The notes: a model not told the origin generated them from the letters alone. 64,000 nt of DNA from Niveispirillum sp048066115 (GCF_048066115.1 NZ_JBLTYX010000017.1:62001-126000), one strand, 5' to 3'. Positions 16,409 through 25,406 are shown, counted from the stretch's first letter. Translations and numbers: made by a program.

Positions 16409-18409
16409 ATGTTCAAGAAGATCCTCATCGCCAACCGTGGCGAAATTGCCTGCCGCGTCATCAAGACCGCCCGCCGCATGGGCATCAAGACGGTGGCCGT
16501 CTATTCCGACGCCGATGCCGGCGCGCTTCACGTTGAGATGGCGGACGAGGCGGTGCATATCGGCCCCGCCCCCTCGGCCCAGTCCTATCTGATCGCCGAC
16601 AAGATCATCGCCGCCTGCAAGCAGACGGGTGCCGAGGCGGTCCACCCCGGCTATGGCTTCCTGTCGGAAAAGGCGCCCTTCTGCGAGGCGCTGAAGCAGA
16701 ACGGCATCGTCTTTATCGGCCCCGATGTGCATGCCATCGGCGCCATGGGCGACAAGATCGAGAGTAAGAAGCTGGCCAAGGCCGCCGGTGTCTCCACCGT
16801 TCCGGGATATCTGGGCGTCATCAAGGATGATGAGGAAGCGGTCGCCATCGCCCGCGACATCGGCTACCCCGTCATGATCAAGGCGTCGGCCGGCGGCGGT
16901 GGCAAGGGCATGCGGGTGGCCTGGAACGATGCGGAGGCGCGCGACGGCTTCCGCTCCGCCACGAATGAGGCCCGGTCCAGCTTCGCCGACGACCGCGTGT
17001 TCATCGAGAAATACATCACCGAGCCGCGCCACATCGAAATCCAGCTTCTGGCCGACGCGCATGGCAATGCCGTCTATCTGAACGAGCGTGAATGCTCCAT
17101 CCAGCGCCGCCACCAGAAGGTGATCGAGGAGGCTCCCAGCCCGTTCCTGGACGCGGCCACCCGCAAGGCCATGGGCGAACAGTCGGTCGCCCTGGCCAAG
17201 GCGGTGCAGTACCGCAGCGCCGGCACGGTGGAATTCATCGTCGACAAGGACCGCAATTTCTACTTCCTGGAAATGAACACGCGGCTGCAGGTCGAACATC
17301 CGGTGACCGAGATGATCACCGGCCTCGACCTTGTCGAACTGATGATCCGGGTGGCAGCCGGTGAAAAGCTGCCTATCACCCAGGCCGATGTCGGCATCAA
17401 TGGCTGGTCGCTGGAAGCGCGCGTCTATGCCGAGGAACCCACCCGTGGCTTCCTTCCCTCCACCGGCCGCGTCACCCGCTACCGCCCGCCCACCGAGGGC
17501 AAGCGCGACGACGGCGCCATCATCCGCGTCGATACCGGCGTGTATGAGGGGGGCGAGATCAGCATGTATTACGATCCCATGATCGCCAAGCTGATCACCT
17601 GGGCCCCCACGCGCGATCAGGCGACCGACGCCATGGCCGACGCGCTGGACGGGTTCCAAATCCGGGGCGTGGGTCACAATATCTCCTTCCTGACCTCGCT
17701 GATGCAGAAGCAGCGCTTTCGCGACGGCCGCCTGACCACCAATTTCATCGCGGAGGAATATCCCGACGGCTTCCACGGCCTCACGCCGGAACCCGCCGTG
17801 CGCGACCGCCTGCTGGCGCTGGCCACCGTTCTGCATCATCGCCGCGCCAGCCGCGACGCCATGATCTCCGGTCAGGTGGCGGGCCATGGGTTCCACGTGG
17901 CCCAGGATTGGGTGGCGCGCGCCGACCGCCAGAACCACAAGACCCACCTGTCCTTCGCCGGCGGTGCCGCCCTGGTCACGCTGGCCAGCGGCCCGCACGC
18001 CGTGATCGGCGACTGGGAAATCGGCCAGAGCCTGTGGCAGGGCACGGTGGCCGGTGTCGCCATGACGGTGCAGGTCGATATCAAGGGCACGTCGCTGATC
18101 CTCACCCATGGCGGCTTTGCCTTCGTGGTCGATGTCCTGACCCCGCGTGCCGCCGAACTGGCCGAGTTGATGCCGGTGAAACTGCCCCCCGACATGTCCA
18201 AATACCTGCTGAGCCCCATGCCGGGCCTGCTGGTCTCGGTGTCGGTCAAGGAAGGGGAGGCCGTGAAGGCCGGCCAGGAATTGGCCGTGGTGGAAGCCAT
18301 GAAGATGGAAAACATCCTGCGCGCCGAAGCCGACGGCACGGTGAAAAAGGTCCACGCCGTGAAGGGCGCCAGCCTTGCGGTGGATGAGAAGATCATCGAG
18401 TTCGAGTGA
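16409..18409 (+). CDS. pccA: Propionyl-CoA carboxylase, alpha (biotin carboxylase) subunit
   Basis: 666 aa, full length. It starts with the biotin-carboxylase domain (KILIANRGEIACRVI), has the ATP-grasp glycine-rich loop KASAGGGGKGMR, the catalytic-region motifs NERECSIQRRHQK and FLEMNTRLQVEHPVTE, and the PCC-type linker domain. It ends with the biotinyl domain whose attachment lysine lies in VVEAMKMENIL. It is coupled with pccB in an operon for use of propionyl-CoA from odd-chain fatty acids, branched amino acids or cholesterol-like substrates. Confidence 0.95.
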   Translation: MFKKILIANRGEIACRVIKTARRMGIKTVAVYSDADAGALHVEMADEAVHIGPAPSAQSYLIADKIIAACKQTGAEAVHPGYGFLSEKAPFCEALKQNGIVFIGPDVHAIGAMGDKIESKKLAKAAGVSTVPGYLGVIKDDEEAVAIARDIGYPVMIKASAGGGGKGMRVAWNDAEARDGFRSATNEARSSFADDRVFIEKYITEPRHIEIQLLADAHGNAVYLNERECSIQRRHQKVIEEAPSPFLDAATRKAMGEQSVALAKAVQYRSAGTVEFIVDKDRNFYFLEMNTRLQVEHPVTEMITGLDLVELMIRVAAGEKLPITQADVGINGWSLEARVYAEEPTRGFLPSTGRVTRYRPPTEGKRDDGAIIRVDTGVYEGGEISMYYDPMIAKLITWAPTRDQATDAMADALDGFQIRGVGHNISFLTSLMQKQRFRDGRLTTNFIAEEYPDGFHGLTPEPAVRDRLLALATVLHHRRASRDAMISGQVAGHGFHVAQDWVARADRQNHKTHLSFAGGAALVTLASGPHAVIGDWEIGQSLWQGTVAGVAMTVQVDIKGTSLILTHGGFAFVVDVLTPRAAELAELMPVKLPPDMSKYLLSPMPGLLVSVSVKEGEAVKAGQELAVVEAMKMENILRAEADGTVKKVHAVKGASLAVDEKIIEFE

Positions 18410-18514
18410 GCGGAACGGCAAGGACGGGATGACACCCATGCAGCAGGCAATGGCAACGCTCAGGCTGATCCTCGCGGTCGCTCCGGCCTTGGCCTTGCCG
18501 TGGCGGAGGGTGTC

Positions 18515-19000
18515 ATGACCGTTTCCAGACAGCGGCATCCCGCGAGATCCGTGACGCGCTTGGTTTTGTCGGTCGCTATCGCCGTCCCGGCGCACGCCAC
18601 GTTATTCTGGATTACGCTGGCATTCTTGATGGACCGGCTCAGCGCACAGCTTCGCGAATATGGCGAACCGCTTTTCCTCATCATGGTCGGCAGTCTCAGC
18701 CTGTCGTTCGCCTACGGCATCGGATATCTGTTTCGTCTGGCCATCCCCGGCAAGGCACGCCTGGCAGCGACGGCGACCGCGTGTCTGCTTCCCTTGGGAT
18801 GTGGAGCGTTTGTCCTATTCCTGTTCTGGTCGGCCCCGGCAACAACACCGCCACCACCCGACACCTATGAAGTCCCGGTTGACCCCCTCATCCCCGCCCT
18901 GATCCTCTACTTCGCCGCGACAGCGTCCGGCCTGTTGCTGGCCACTTGGCGTTCACAGCACCCCACTCCTCCCGTTGCCTCCCCCGGAGACCGTCCATGA
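18515..19000 (+). CDS. Membrane protein of unknown function between pccA and methylmalonyl-CoA mutase
   Basis: 161 aa with four likely membrane helices (about residues 15-38, 48-70, 78-102 and 125-148) and a Pro/Thr-rich loop before the last one. No family is recognised. GGAGG precedes the ATG at 18515. Its TGA overlaps the ATG of the mutase gene (ATGA), so it is translationally coupled into the propionate operon. Codon use is like the neighbours. It could serve transport or stability of the pathway, but that is guesswork. Confidence 0.75.
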   Translation: MTVSRQRHPARSVTRLVLSVAIAVPAHATLFWITLAFLMDRLSAQLREYGEPLFLIMVGSLSLSFAYGIGYLFRLAIPGKARLAATATACLLPLGCGAFVLFLFWSAPATTPPPPDTYEVPVDPLIPALILYFAATASGLLLATWRSQHPTPPVASPGDRP

Positions 19001-21153
19001 CCACCCAGTTCCCGACCAAGACCCTCGCCGACTGGGAAGCGCTCGCCGCCAAGGATGCCGGCAAGGATGCCCAGCTCTCCGACCTGACCCGCACCACGGC
19101 CGAGGGCTTGGCCGTCAAGCCGCTCTACACGGCCGAAGACCTGGAAGGCCTGGAGACCACCGGCACCCTGCCCGGCTTCGCGCCCTTCGTGCGCGGCCCC
19201 CGCGCCACCATGTATGCGGTCAAGCCCTGGACCATCCGCCAGTACGCGGGCTTCTCCACGGCGGAGGCCAGCAACAAATTCTACCGCGCGAACCTCGCCG
19301 CCGGACAGATGGGCCTGTCGGTGGCCTTCGATCTGGCCACCCATCGCGGCTATGACAGCGACCATCCCCGCGTCGTGGGCGATGTCGGCAAGGCCGGCGT
19401 GGCCATCGACAGCGTGGAGGATATGAAGATCCTGTTCGACGGCATCCCGCTCGACAAGATGTCCGTCTCCATGACCATGAACGGCGCGGTCCTGCCCATC
19501 CTGGCCATGTATATCGTGGCCGGTGAGGAACAGGGTGTCGACACGGCCAAGCTGTCCGGGACCATTCAGAATGACATTCTGAAGGAGTTCATGGTCCGCA
19601 ACACCTATATCTATCCGCCCGAACCCAGCATGCGGATCATCGCCGACATCATCGAATACACGGCGAATTTCATGCCCAAGTTCAACTCCATCTCCATCTC
19701 CGGCTATCATATGCAGGAGGCCGGGGCCACGGCGGTGCAGGAACTGGCCTTCACCCTGGCCGACGGCATGGAATATGTCCGCGCCGCCCTGGCCAAGGGC
19801 CTGAACGTCGACAAGTTCGCCCCGCGCCTCAGCTTCTTCTTCGCCATCGGCATGGATTTCTTCATGGAGGTGGCGAAGCTGCGCGCCGCCCGCCTGCTCT
19901 GGGCCAAGCTGATGGACAAGCATTTCCAGCCCAAGGATGCCCGCTCCCTGGCGCTGCGCACCCACTGCCAGACCTCCGGCGTGTCGCTCACCGAGCAGGA
20001 CCCCTACAACAACGTCATCCGCACGACGATCGAGGCCATGGCCGCCATCATGGGCGGCACGCAGAGCCTGCACACCAACAGCTTTGACGAGGCCCTGGGC
20101 CTGCCGACCCCGTTCAGCGCCCGCATCGCCCGCAATACCCAGTTGATCATCGCCGAGGAAACCCGCATCCCCCACGTCGTCGATCCCCTGGGCGGCAGCT
20201 ACTATGTCGAACACCTGACGGCCAGCTTGGCCGAAGCCGCCGAAAAGCTGATCGACCAGGTGGAGGACATGGGCGGCATGACCAAGGCCGTGGAGAGCGG
20301 CCTGCCCAAGCTGATGATCGAGGAGGCGGCCGCCCGCCGCCAGGCCCGCATCGACCGGGGGGAGGAGGTGATCGTCGGCGTCAACAAATACCGCCCGCAG
20401 AACCCCGAGACCGTCGACGTCCTCGACATCGACAATACCGCCGTGCGCGAGGCCCAGGTCGCCCTCCTGAAGACCATCCGCGCCAGCCGCGATGAAGCCA
20501 AGGTCCGCGAGACCCTTTCCGCCCTCACCGAAGCCGCCCAGGCCAAATCCGGCAACCTGCTGGCCCTGGCGGTGGATGCCGCCCGCGCCCGCGCCACCGT
20601 TGGGGAGATTTCCGACGCCATGGAAGAGGTCTTCACAAGGCATCGAGCCACCATCCGCTCCGTCTCCGGCGTCTATGGCGCGGCGTATGAGGGCGATGCC
20701 GGTTTCCAGCAGATCCAGAAGGATGTCGCCGACTTCGCCGAGACCGAGGGCCGCCGCCCCCGCATGCTGGTGGTGAAGATGGGCCAGGACGGCCATGACC
20801 GGGGTGCCAAGGTCATCGCCACCGCCTTCGCCGATATCGGCTTCGACGTGGACGTGGGGGCTTTGTTCCAGACGCCGGAGGAGGCCGCCCGCCAGGCCAT
20901 CGAGAACGACGTGCATGTCGTCGGCGTCTCCAGCCTCGCCGCCGGCCACAAGACCCTGGTCCCGCAACTGGCCGCGGCCCTGAGGGAACAGGGTGCCGGC
21001 GACATCCTGATCGTCTGCGGCGGCGTCATCCCGCCCCAGGATTACGATTTCCTGCTGAACGCCGGTGCCGCCGCCATCTACGGCCCCGGCACCAACATCC
21101 CCAAGGCGGCGGCGGAGATCATGGGGATGGTGCGGGGCAAGCGGGGGGCGTGA
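18997..21153 (+). CDS. scpA: Methylmalonyl-CoA mutase
   Basis: 718-aa adenosylcobalamin-dependent mutase converting (R)-methylmalonyl-CoA to succinyl-CoA. It has an N-terminal TIM-barrel substrate domain (RGPRATMYAVKPWTIRQYAG, then GLSVAFDLATHRGYDSD) and a C-terminal B12-binding domain with the DxHxxG motif (GQDGHDRGAKV, near residue 605) plus the GVSSLAAGH and CGGVIP segments. Length fits the single-chain (E. coli Sbm/ScpA-like) form, and no small subunit gene is next to it. Completes the propionyl-CoA to succinyl-CoA route with pccBA. The epimerase is not in the window. Confidence 0.94.
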   Translation: MTTQFPTKTLADWEALAAKDAGKDAQLSDLTRTTAEGLAVKPLYTAEDLEGLETTGTLPGFAPFVRGPRATMYAVKPWTIRQYAGFSTAEASNKFYRANLAAGQMGLSVAFDLATHRGYDSDHPRVVGDVGKAGVAIDSVEDMKILFDGIPLDKMSVSMTMNGAVLPILAMYIVAGEEQGVDTAKLSGTIQNDILKEFMVRNTYIYPPEPSMRIIADIIEYTANFMPKFNSISISGYHMQEAGATAVQELAFTLADGMEYVRAALAKGLNVDKFAPRLSFFFAIGMDFFMEVAKLRAARLLWAKLMDKHFQPKDARSLALRTHCQTSGVSLTEQDPYNNVIRTTIEAMAAIMGGTQSLHTNSFDEALGLPTPFSARIARNTQLIIAEETRIPHVVDPLGGSYYVEHLTASLAEAAEKLIDQVEDMGGMTKAVESGLPKLMIEEAAARRQARIDRGEEVIVGVNKYRPQNPETVDVLDIDNTAVREAQVALLKTIRASRDEAKVRETLSALTEAAQAKSGNLLALAVDAARARATVGEISDAMEEVFTRHRATIRSVSGVYGAAYEGDAGFQQIQKDVADFAETEGRRPRMLVVKMGQDGHDRGAKVIATAFADIGFDVDVGALFQTPEEAARQAIENDVHVVGVSSLAAGHKTLVPQLAAALREQGAGDILIVCGGVIPPQDYDFLLNAGAAAIYGPGTNIPKAAAEIMGMVRGKRGA

Positions 21154-21170
21154 GGGCTTCTCACGCTCTC

Positions 21171-21292
21171 TCCCGTCATCCCGGCGAAAGCCGGGACCCA
21201 GGGGCCAGATGCCCGACCCCTCAGCCGCGTTTGGCAAGGCAAACCGCGCCGTAGAGACTGTGGCCCCTGGGTCCCGGCGTTCGCCGGGATGA
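21171..21292. repeat. Long inverted repeat of the GTCATCCCGGC family
   Basis: Outer arms near 21171-21202 (CCCGTCATCCCGGCGAAAGC...) and 21262-21292 (its complement, ending GCCGGGATGACG) are extended by GGGACCCAGGGGCC and GGCCCCTGGGTCCC. About 60 bp of variable sequence lie between. It follows the mutase stop by about 18 bp and may end the operon transcript. Confidence 0.8.
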
Positions 21293-21343
21293 CGAAAAGT
21301 GATGCTTCTGGCCTTAAGGTAGCGCCCATGGGCGAAAGCGGGG

Positions 21344-21380
21344 ACCCAGCGTGAGGCGCGGTCAGCGCCGATATGACTCA
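21344..21380. repeat. Shared 37-bp repeat core
   Basis: The segment from ACCCAGCGTGAGGCGCGG to GATATGACTCAT at 21344-21380 recurs almost identically at 55434-55471, inside another copy of the GTCATCCCGGC family. It seems to be a module of the longer repeats. Confidence 0.8.
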
Positions 21381-21667
21381 TATCCCCGCTGGCCCCGCAT
21401 CGACGGCTCCTCCATCTCCCACCGTCCCCGTCCCCAGCGCCACGGCGCCCACCACCGCGCAGCACTGACCCAGCGCATCCGCGCCATCCCCCACCCCGCC
21501 GACACCGGCGTCCCGCACCGCCCACATAGGGCGGCGCGCAGCGACCCAACCGTCCCGGCCAGGGCGGGCGCATGCCAGAAGCAGTGCGGACAAACCCCAT
21601 GCCAGTGCCATTCCCGCACGGAAACCGGGATCGGATCACCGCAAAGGTCTCGCATCTCGTCAAGCAT
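21362..21667 (-). CDS. Doubtful zinc-ribbon-like small protein
   Basis: An open frame of 101 aa whose first half has a paired-cysteine pattern (CPHCFWH...CGRCG) like a small zinc ribbon. The second half becomes Trp/Arg-rich low-complexity sequence and ends inside the repeat core at 21344-21380. No good ribosome-binding site precedes either of the two candidate starts. It may be a gene whose 3' end was replaced by the repeat, or a chance frame. Confidence 0.35.
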   Translation of the reverse strand: MLDEMRDLCGDPIPVSVREWHWHGVCPHCFWHAPALAGTVGSLRAALCGRCGTPVSAGWGMARMRWVSAARWWAPWRWGRGRWEMEEPSMRGQRGYESYRR

Positions 21668-21685
21668 TGGACCGCCGCGGCACCG

Positions 21686-22033
21686 TCAGATCGTCTCCTG
21701 CCCGCGCCGATCCCCGGCACTGGCGGAATAGGCGGCCATCGCGGCCAGATCATCGCAGGCACTGTCCAGCAGCATCAGGGTCAGCGCGCCAAAGGCCGAA
21801 CTGCGCGCATGGCCTTCCGTGCGCAGCCGGTCACCGACAACCGCCACCTTGCGCCAGACATCCGCCGGCCCCACGGCGGGCATCTGTGCCAGCGCGGTCA
21901 CCGTAACCGCCTGCTGCTGGTTGCGTTCAACCCGCGCATCCTCGCTCAATCCCGGCAGGGGACAACTGAGATCGATCAATTTTTGATGGAGGCGACGAAC
22001 CGGCGTATCGCCCCCTCGCGGTTCCTTCATCAT
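21686..22033 (-). CDS. Hypothetical protein
   Basis: 115 aa, mostly helical and polar, rich in Ala, Arg and Asp, with no recognised domain. The start at 22033 has a strong GGAGGGGGG ribosome-binding site 5-6 bp upstream, which is the main reason to accept it. It is transcribed away from the XRE gene at 22195, so the two may share a promoter region (22040-22190), which is locally AT-rich. Confidence 0.55.
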   Translation of the reverse strand: MMKEPRGGDTPVRRLHQKLIDLSCPLPGLSEDARVERNQQQAVTVTALAQMPAVGPADVWRKVAVVGDRLRTEGHARSSAFGALTLMLLDSACDDLAAMAAYSASAGDRRGQETI

Positions 22034-22194
22034 CGCCCCCCTCCCATATCCGGCCCCGCAGACAGTTGCCCAGCGCGAGCGCGGTTCGGCCCGCCCTCTT
22101 TGCGGCTCAAATTATCCTTACATAATACGATATTCAAATACTAATCGTATTATCATCAGATTTCAACGCCCGGCATGTCGTAGTATGGTCAGAC

Positions 22195-22545
22195 ATGACC
22201 ACAGATAATCGCTTCGGACTCAGATTAAAGCAGCTGCGAAACCTACGGGGCCACAGCCAGGATCGGCTGGCCGAACTGACCGGTTTGTCTTCCGATGCCA
22301 TCTCCAACCTGGAACGCGGCATCAACCTGCCCGGCCTGGACACGGTCGATGTCCTGCGCACGGCGCTCGACGTGCAGGTCTGGGAATTGCTGGACTATAT
22401 GGGCACGGCTCCGGCTCCCGATCCGGCTCGACAGCGGCTGGAAACCCGCCTACTGACCACCGTGCGGCAACTTGATCGGGATTTGCTGGAAACGGCTGTG
22501 GAGCAGGCGGAGAGTCTGCTGAAATATGCCAAGCGCGGGGAGTAA
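22195..22545 (+). CDS. XRE-family transcriptional regulator
   Basis: 116-aa DNA-binding protein. A full XRE helix-turn-helix occupies about residues 7-62 (RLKQLRNLRGHSQDRLAELT, then SNLERGINLPGLDTV), and a C-terminal helix (RLETRLLTTVRQLDRD) probably dimerises. The AT-rich upstream region 22100-22170 contains repeated AATACGATATTC / AATCGTATTATC segments that could be its own operator. A fragment related to its C-terminal end recurs at 25509-25604. Confidence 0.88.
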   Translation: MTTDNRFGLRLKQLRNLRGHSQDRLAELTGLSSDAISNLERGINLPGLDTVDVLRTALDVQVWELLDYMGTAPAPDPARQRLETRLLTTVRQLDRDLLETAVEQAESLLKYAKRGE

Positions 22546-22581
22546 AGGACGCAGGTCCTCGCACCTCAAAACCCGCCGTAG

Positions 22582-22609
22582 GTCGGGGTAAGCCCAATCG
22601 AACCCCGAC
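22582..22609. repeat. Short hairpin after the XRE gene
   Basis: GTCGGGGT (22582-22589) pairs with ACCCCGAC (22602-22609). The preceding CGTAGGTCGGG resembles the GTAGGTCAGG repeat family. It may act as a terminator between the XRE gene and the convergent Fic remnant. Confidence 0.5.
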
Positions 22610-22627
22610 AATCCCCGGCTTCAGGCT

Positions 22628-23211
22628 TTATATCCCGTGCGGTCCGCCAATATAGGCGAGGATAAGCCGGGACAGCTTGTCCTCACTGCCCGCGAAGCTT
22701 TCGATCATGGCAGACATGACTTGCACGGGGTCAAGGGCGCCGTCATTCACGGCATAGCCCGCGTTCGCTGCAAGCAGCGTCAGGAAGGCCAGCTGGGTGC
22801 GACCGTTTCCCTCACGGAATGGATGCACGGCATTGATCTCGGCCAGCAGATGAGCCGTGCGCGTTGCGAACTCGACAGCCGGCAGTTTGGCGACCTTGTC
22901 CGGATCGCCATATTCCCGGAATGCCCGCGCCAGTTCGCCTTGTATATATTCCGGAAAGCAGAACCAGTTGCCGGCCTTGCCGACACGGATCGACCGGACC
23001 TGCCCTGCCCAGTCATACACATCCTGGAACAGGTGACGGTGGATGCTCAGATAATGCGCGACATCAAACTTGCCGGCAGGAAACGGCTCGTCGGCCCGAA
23101 TGAGGAAAAGCGCGAGTTCCGCCTCGTCGAGGGTTTCCTGACGCCCAGCAGGTTGCGAAGCACCGTCGTTCCAGGAACCCACAGCGGATCGTCATCGGCG
23201 CTATAGAGCAA
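22628..23211 (-). pseudogene. Fic-family AMP-transferase gene with a frameshift
   Basis: The C-terminal frame holds a complete Fic core with HPFREGNGRT, the catalytic His-Pro-Phe loop that transfers AMP to target proteins. The N-terminal part (SADDDPLWVPGTTVLRNLLG), typical of the family, lies in another frame. The two join near 23131-23145, where loss of one base (for example CC to C before AGGAAACC) explains the shift. The N-terminal frame can start at a TTG (23211) 7 bp after the preceding small gene, with GGAAG upstream. Either the toxin is inactivated, a shortened protein starts internally at 23182 (GTG), or there is a sequencing error. Confidence 0.75.
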
Positions 23212-23218
23212 AGGGGTT

Positions 23219-23422
23219 CTACTTCCGGCGCAGTGTTTCCAGCACCATCGCCCGGCGCTCATCTCCGGACAACCCCTGCGCCGCCCCTTGACGCAGCGTG
23301 GCCGCCATCCGGGGTGACAGCGCCAGCCCCTCGACAGCACTGATCTTCTCACCCCGTTCGCTGGTGAGAATGAACCGGCCCGTCCTGGCCATCTGTCGAA
23401 GTTCAAGGTGATGGGCTTTCAT
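23219..23422 (-). CDS. Putative antitoxin upstream of Fic
   Basis: 67 aa, small and basic, ending in a helical LSGDERRAMVLETLRRK. It lies directly upstream of the Fic frame with 7 bp between stop and the proposed TTG, the usual antitoxin-toxin order. The ATG at 23422 is used; a TTG two codons earlier is possible. I could not find a clean (S/T)xxxE(G/N) inhibitory motif of the VbhA/FicA type (SAVEG is one residue short), so the antitoxin role rests on position. Confidence 0.6.
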   Translation of the reverse strand: MKAHHLELRQMARTGRFILTSERGEKISAVEGLALSPRMAATLRQGAAQGLSGDERRAMVLETLRRK

Positions 23423-23510
23423 GACCAAAGCCTATCACGATGGTTCGACAACCGCCACCCTGCCCGAAGCGCCGCCCCTCGACCCCGCCGTCAAGCCGGG
23501 ACCCGTATCC

Positions 23511-25280
23511 TCAGGAATTCAGCTCGGCCTGGCATCTCGGCTTGATCGACGTTTCATTGATGTAAAACAGGAAGATTATAAAGAATATCGCGGGTATGAC
23601 GGCTCCCGTGACCAATCCAAATATCGCCTCTATGATGATGAGGATAACCGCCAGCACCAGCGCCGCCAGGATGGCGCAATATAGACAACAATTGCCGCAG
23701 AGATTGGGAAGCGAAATGAAGCCGGCGACCATTCCGGCAAATGCGCCGATGGCGATCAGCACGCCCGCAACGGTGCTGAGTTCCGCCAAAACCAGGGGCG
23801 CGCTGCTTGGGGCGGCCGTGGCCATGATGGCAAAGGTCACCCCCAGTCCCAGCACCATCATCAGCATGAGCAATTTACAGCCGACCGTCCGCCAGAAGGA
23901 CGCCCCGATCTTGGCCAGATAATCCTGACACGTCCTGCACATCACGCATTCGATCGCAGGGGGCCCACCCCCCGTACCGGAAGTGGCGCAATCGGTGGCG
24001 GCGCATTTCTGCACATTGATTGCGAGGCTTGTCGTCTGCTGGCAGCCGCTTGGGGCCGTCACGCTCAGCGTCGCCGTGGGCGAACCGCCGCTCGTATAGA
24101 AATGGTGGAAGGTGAAGCTCTGCGGACCACCCCCACCGGAACCGAACTGCACATTGGCGCCGTCGCCGAACGACAGGTTGAACTGCGTCGCCGTGGCGCC
24201 CTGTCCGCATCCCGCATATGTCATCGCATCGACATAGAATACGTATTTGCGCGCGCACACCCCGTTGCCATCCTTCTGGCAGCCGAGATCCGTCGCCGAG
24301 AGTGAAAGATTGTCCGGGCATTTTGCCGGACTGTTGCAGGCCGGAACGATGATCGTGACACTTCCATAGGTGCAGGGCGTAGGATGGATCGCCATCAGCG
24401 TGGCGACATAGGGCGATCCCGCGGCGCTCAATTCGACCGGCAATTGCACGTTCGGGGATGCCGACGCGGTCGAAAACGCCACGGAATTCCAGGCGACGAT
24501 GTTGCCCGCCTGATCCTTGATCTGCCATTGCAGCGTCGCGGGACCGCAGGGCGGCGACGGCGGGGCGAAACCGGCGCTCAGAACGACGAGGCGCCCGCAA
24601 TTGTCCCCGCAATCGCCGACCTGGGCCGATAGCGGACCTGTGATCGCACAGCAATCCGGCGGCGCGCAGGCGTCGAGATGCAGCGTGATCGCGGATGCGG
24701 GACAGGACCCATGCAGGCTGTCTTCGATGCTGACTATATAGTCCGTCGCAACCGCCGATGGGTATATCCTGCTTTCCTGAAACGAGAACGAACCAAGGGT
24801 GGTGTATACGTTCGATCCGCTGAAACTGTTATTATGTCCATAATCGATGGCCAGAACATAGGGCAGGCATCTCGGATCATTCAGCGTGAAGGAGACGAGG
24901 AAATCCACCTGCCGTTCACCATTCACGCAAGGTCCGATCGTGGGCGTGATGGTGAAATCAACGCAGCAATCGCCCCCGCAGGGCAGCTTGATCTGCTGGT
25001 CGGCAAAGCAATCCTTGACTGAAAGACAGGTGACACGCACGCGATAGTCGCGACCACAGGGCAGCGGACGGCCAGGCGGTGCCGTCAAGGTCGCCGTCAC
25101 CGTGCCGCCGGACGTGAAGGCGGTGGTCGATAGCAAGGGGGTGGCGGCCCCGACCTCGAAGATTTCGATGGAAACCTCGTCGCAACCGGAAACCGAGGCG
25201 GTCACGGTGACCGACTGGAATCCCCCGTTCTGCGAGGTGCCGACGCCCGCAAAGGACGTGATCGAAATATCGCAGGTCAT
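23511..25280 (-). CDS. Cysteine-rich modular protein with C-terminal membrane helices
   Basis: 589 aa, not recognised. The ATG at 25280 has GGAGGGG upstream. Residues about 1-460 form three or four beta-rich modules of 100-130 residues. Each is rich in Thr, Ser, Gly and Val and bounded by cysteine pairs (CGGDCC, CAPPDCC, CGDNCG, CPDN, CVMCRTCQD). One segment (FGDGANVQFGSG and FHHFYTSGGSPTATLSV) resembles a PKD domain. Residues about 475-585 hold four hydrophobic helices. There is no classical signal peptide, so export would depend on the C-terminal helices or another route. Flanked by Fic/antitoxin and DUF29/ParDE genes. Confidence 0.75.
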   Translation of the reverse strand: MTCDISITSFAGVGTSQNGGFQSVTVTASVSGCDEVSIEIFEVGAATPLLSTTAFTSGGTVTATLTAPPGRPLPCGRDYRVRVTCLSVKDCFADQQIKLPCGGDCCVDFTITPTIGPCVNGERQVDFLVSFTLNDPRCLPYVLAIDYGHNNSFSGSNVYTTLGSFSFQESRIYPSAVATDYIVSIEDSLHGSCPASAITLHLDACAPPDCCAITGPLSAQVGDCGDNCGRLVVLSAGFAPPSPPCGPATLQWQIKDQAGNIVAWNSVAFSTASASPNVQLPVELSAAGSPYVATLMAIHPTPCTYGSVTIIVPACNSPAKCPDNLSLSATDLGCQKDGNGVCARKYVFYVDAMTYAGCGQGATATQFNLSFGDGANVQFGSGGGGPQSFTFHHFYTSGGSPTATLSVTAPSGCQQTTSLAINVQKCAATDCATSGTGGGPPAIECVMCRTCQDYLAKIGASFWRTVGCKLLMLMMVLGLGVTFAIMATAAPSSAPLVLAELSTVAGVLIAIGAFAGMVAGFISLPNLCGNCCLYCAILAALVLAVILIIIEAIFGLVTGAVIPAIFFIIFLFYINETSIKPRCQAELNS

Positions 25281-25406
25281 GGCGCGCCCCTCCAGACGAT
25301 ATTCTCGGGATGGATTCTCGCTTTGATTTGTTCTGGTAATATCCCGAACTCTGCGCCTACTTTCGGGTTTCGACAAGCCCGGTTCGGGGGCGCAGGGGCG
25401 ATTTAT

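Noticed and set aside
18410..18514. B12 riboswitch upstream of methylmalonyl-CoA mutase
   Set aside because: The enzyme uses cobalamin but does not make or import it. I see no B12-box or matching fold in the gap.
14568..18595. Long antisense frames opposite pccB and pccA
   Set aside because: Shadow frames of two strongly conserved genes.
18907..21762. A 951-codon open frame antisense to methylmalonyl-CoA mutase
   Set aside because: It mirrors the codon structure of the mutase gene in high-GC DNA, is His/Gly/Gln-rich without domains, and runs through repeats.
23219..23422. VbhA-type inhibitory motif in the Fic partner
   Set aside because: SAVEG lacks one residue of (S/T)xxxE(G/N), so the motif is not claimed.
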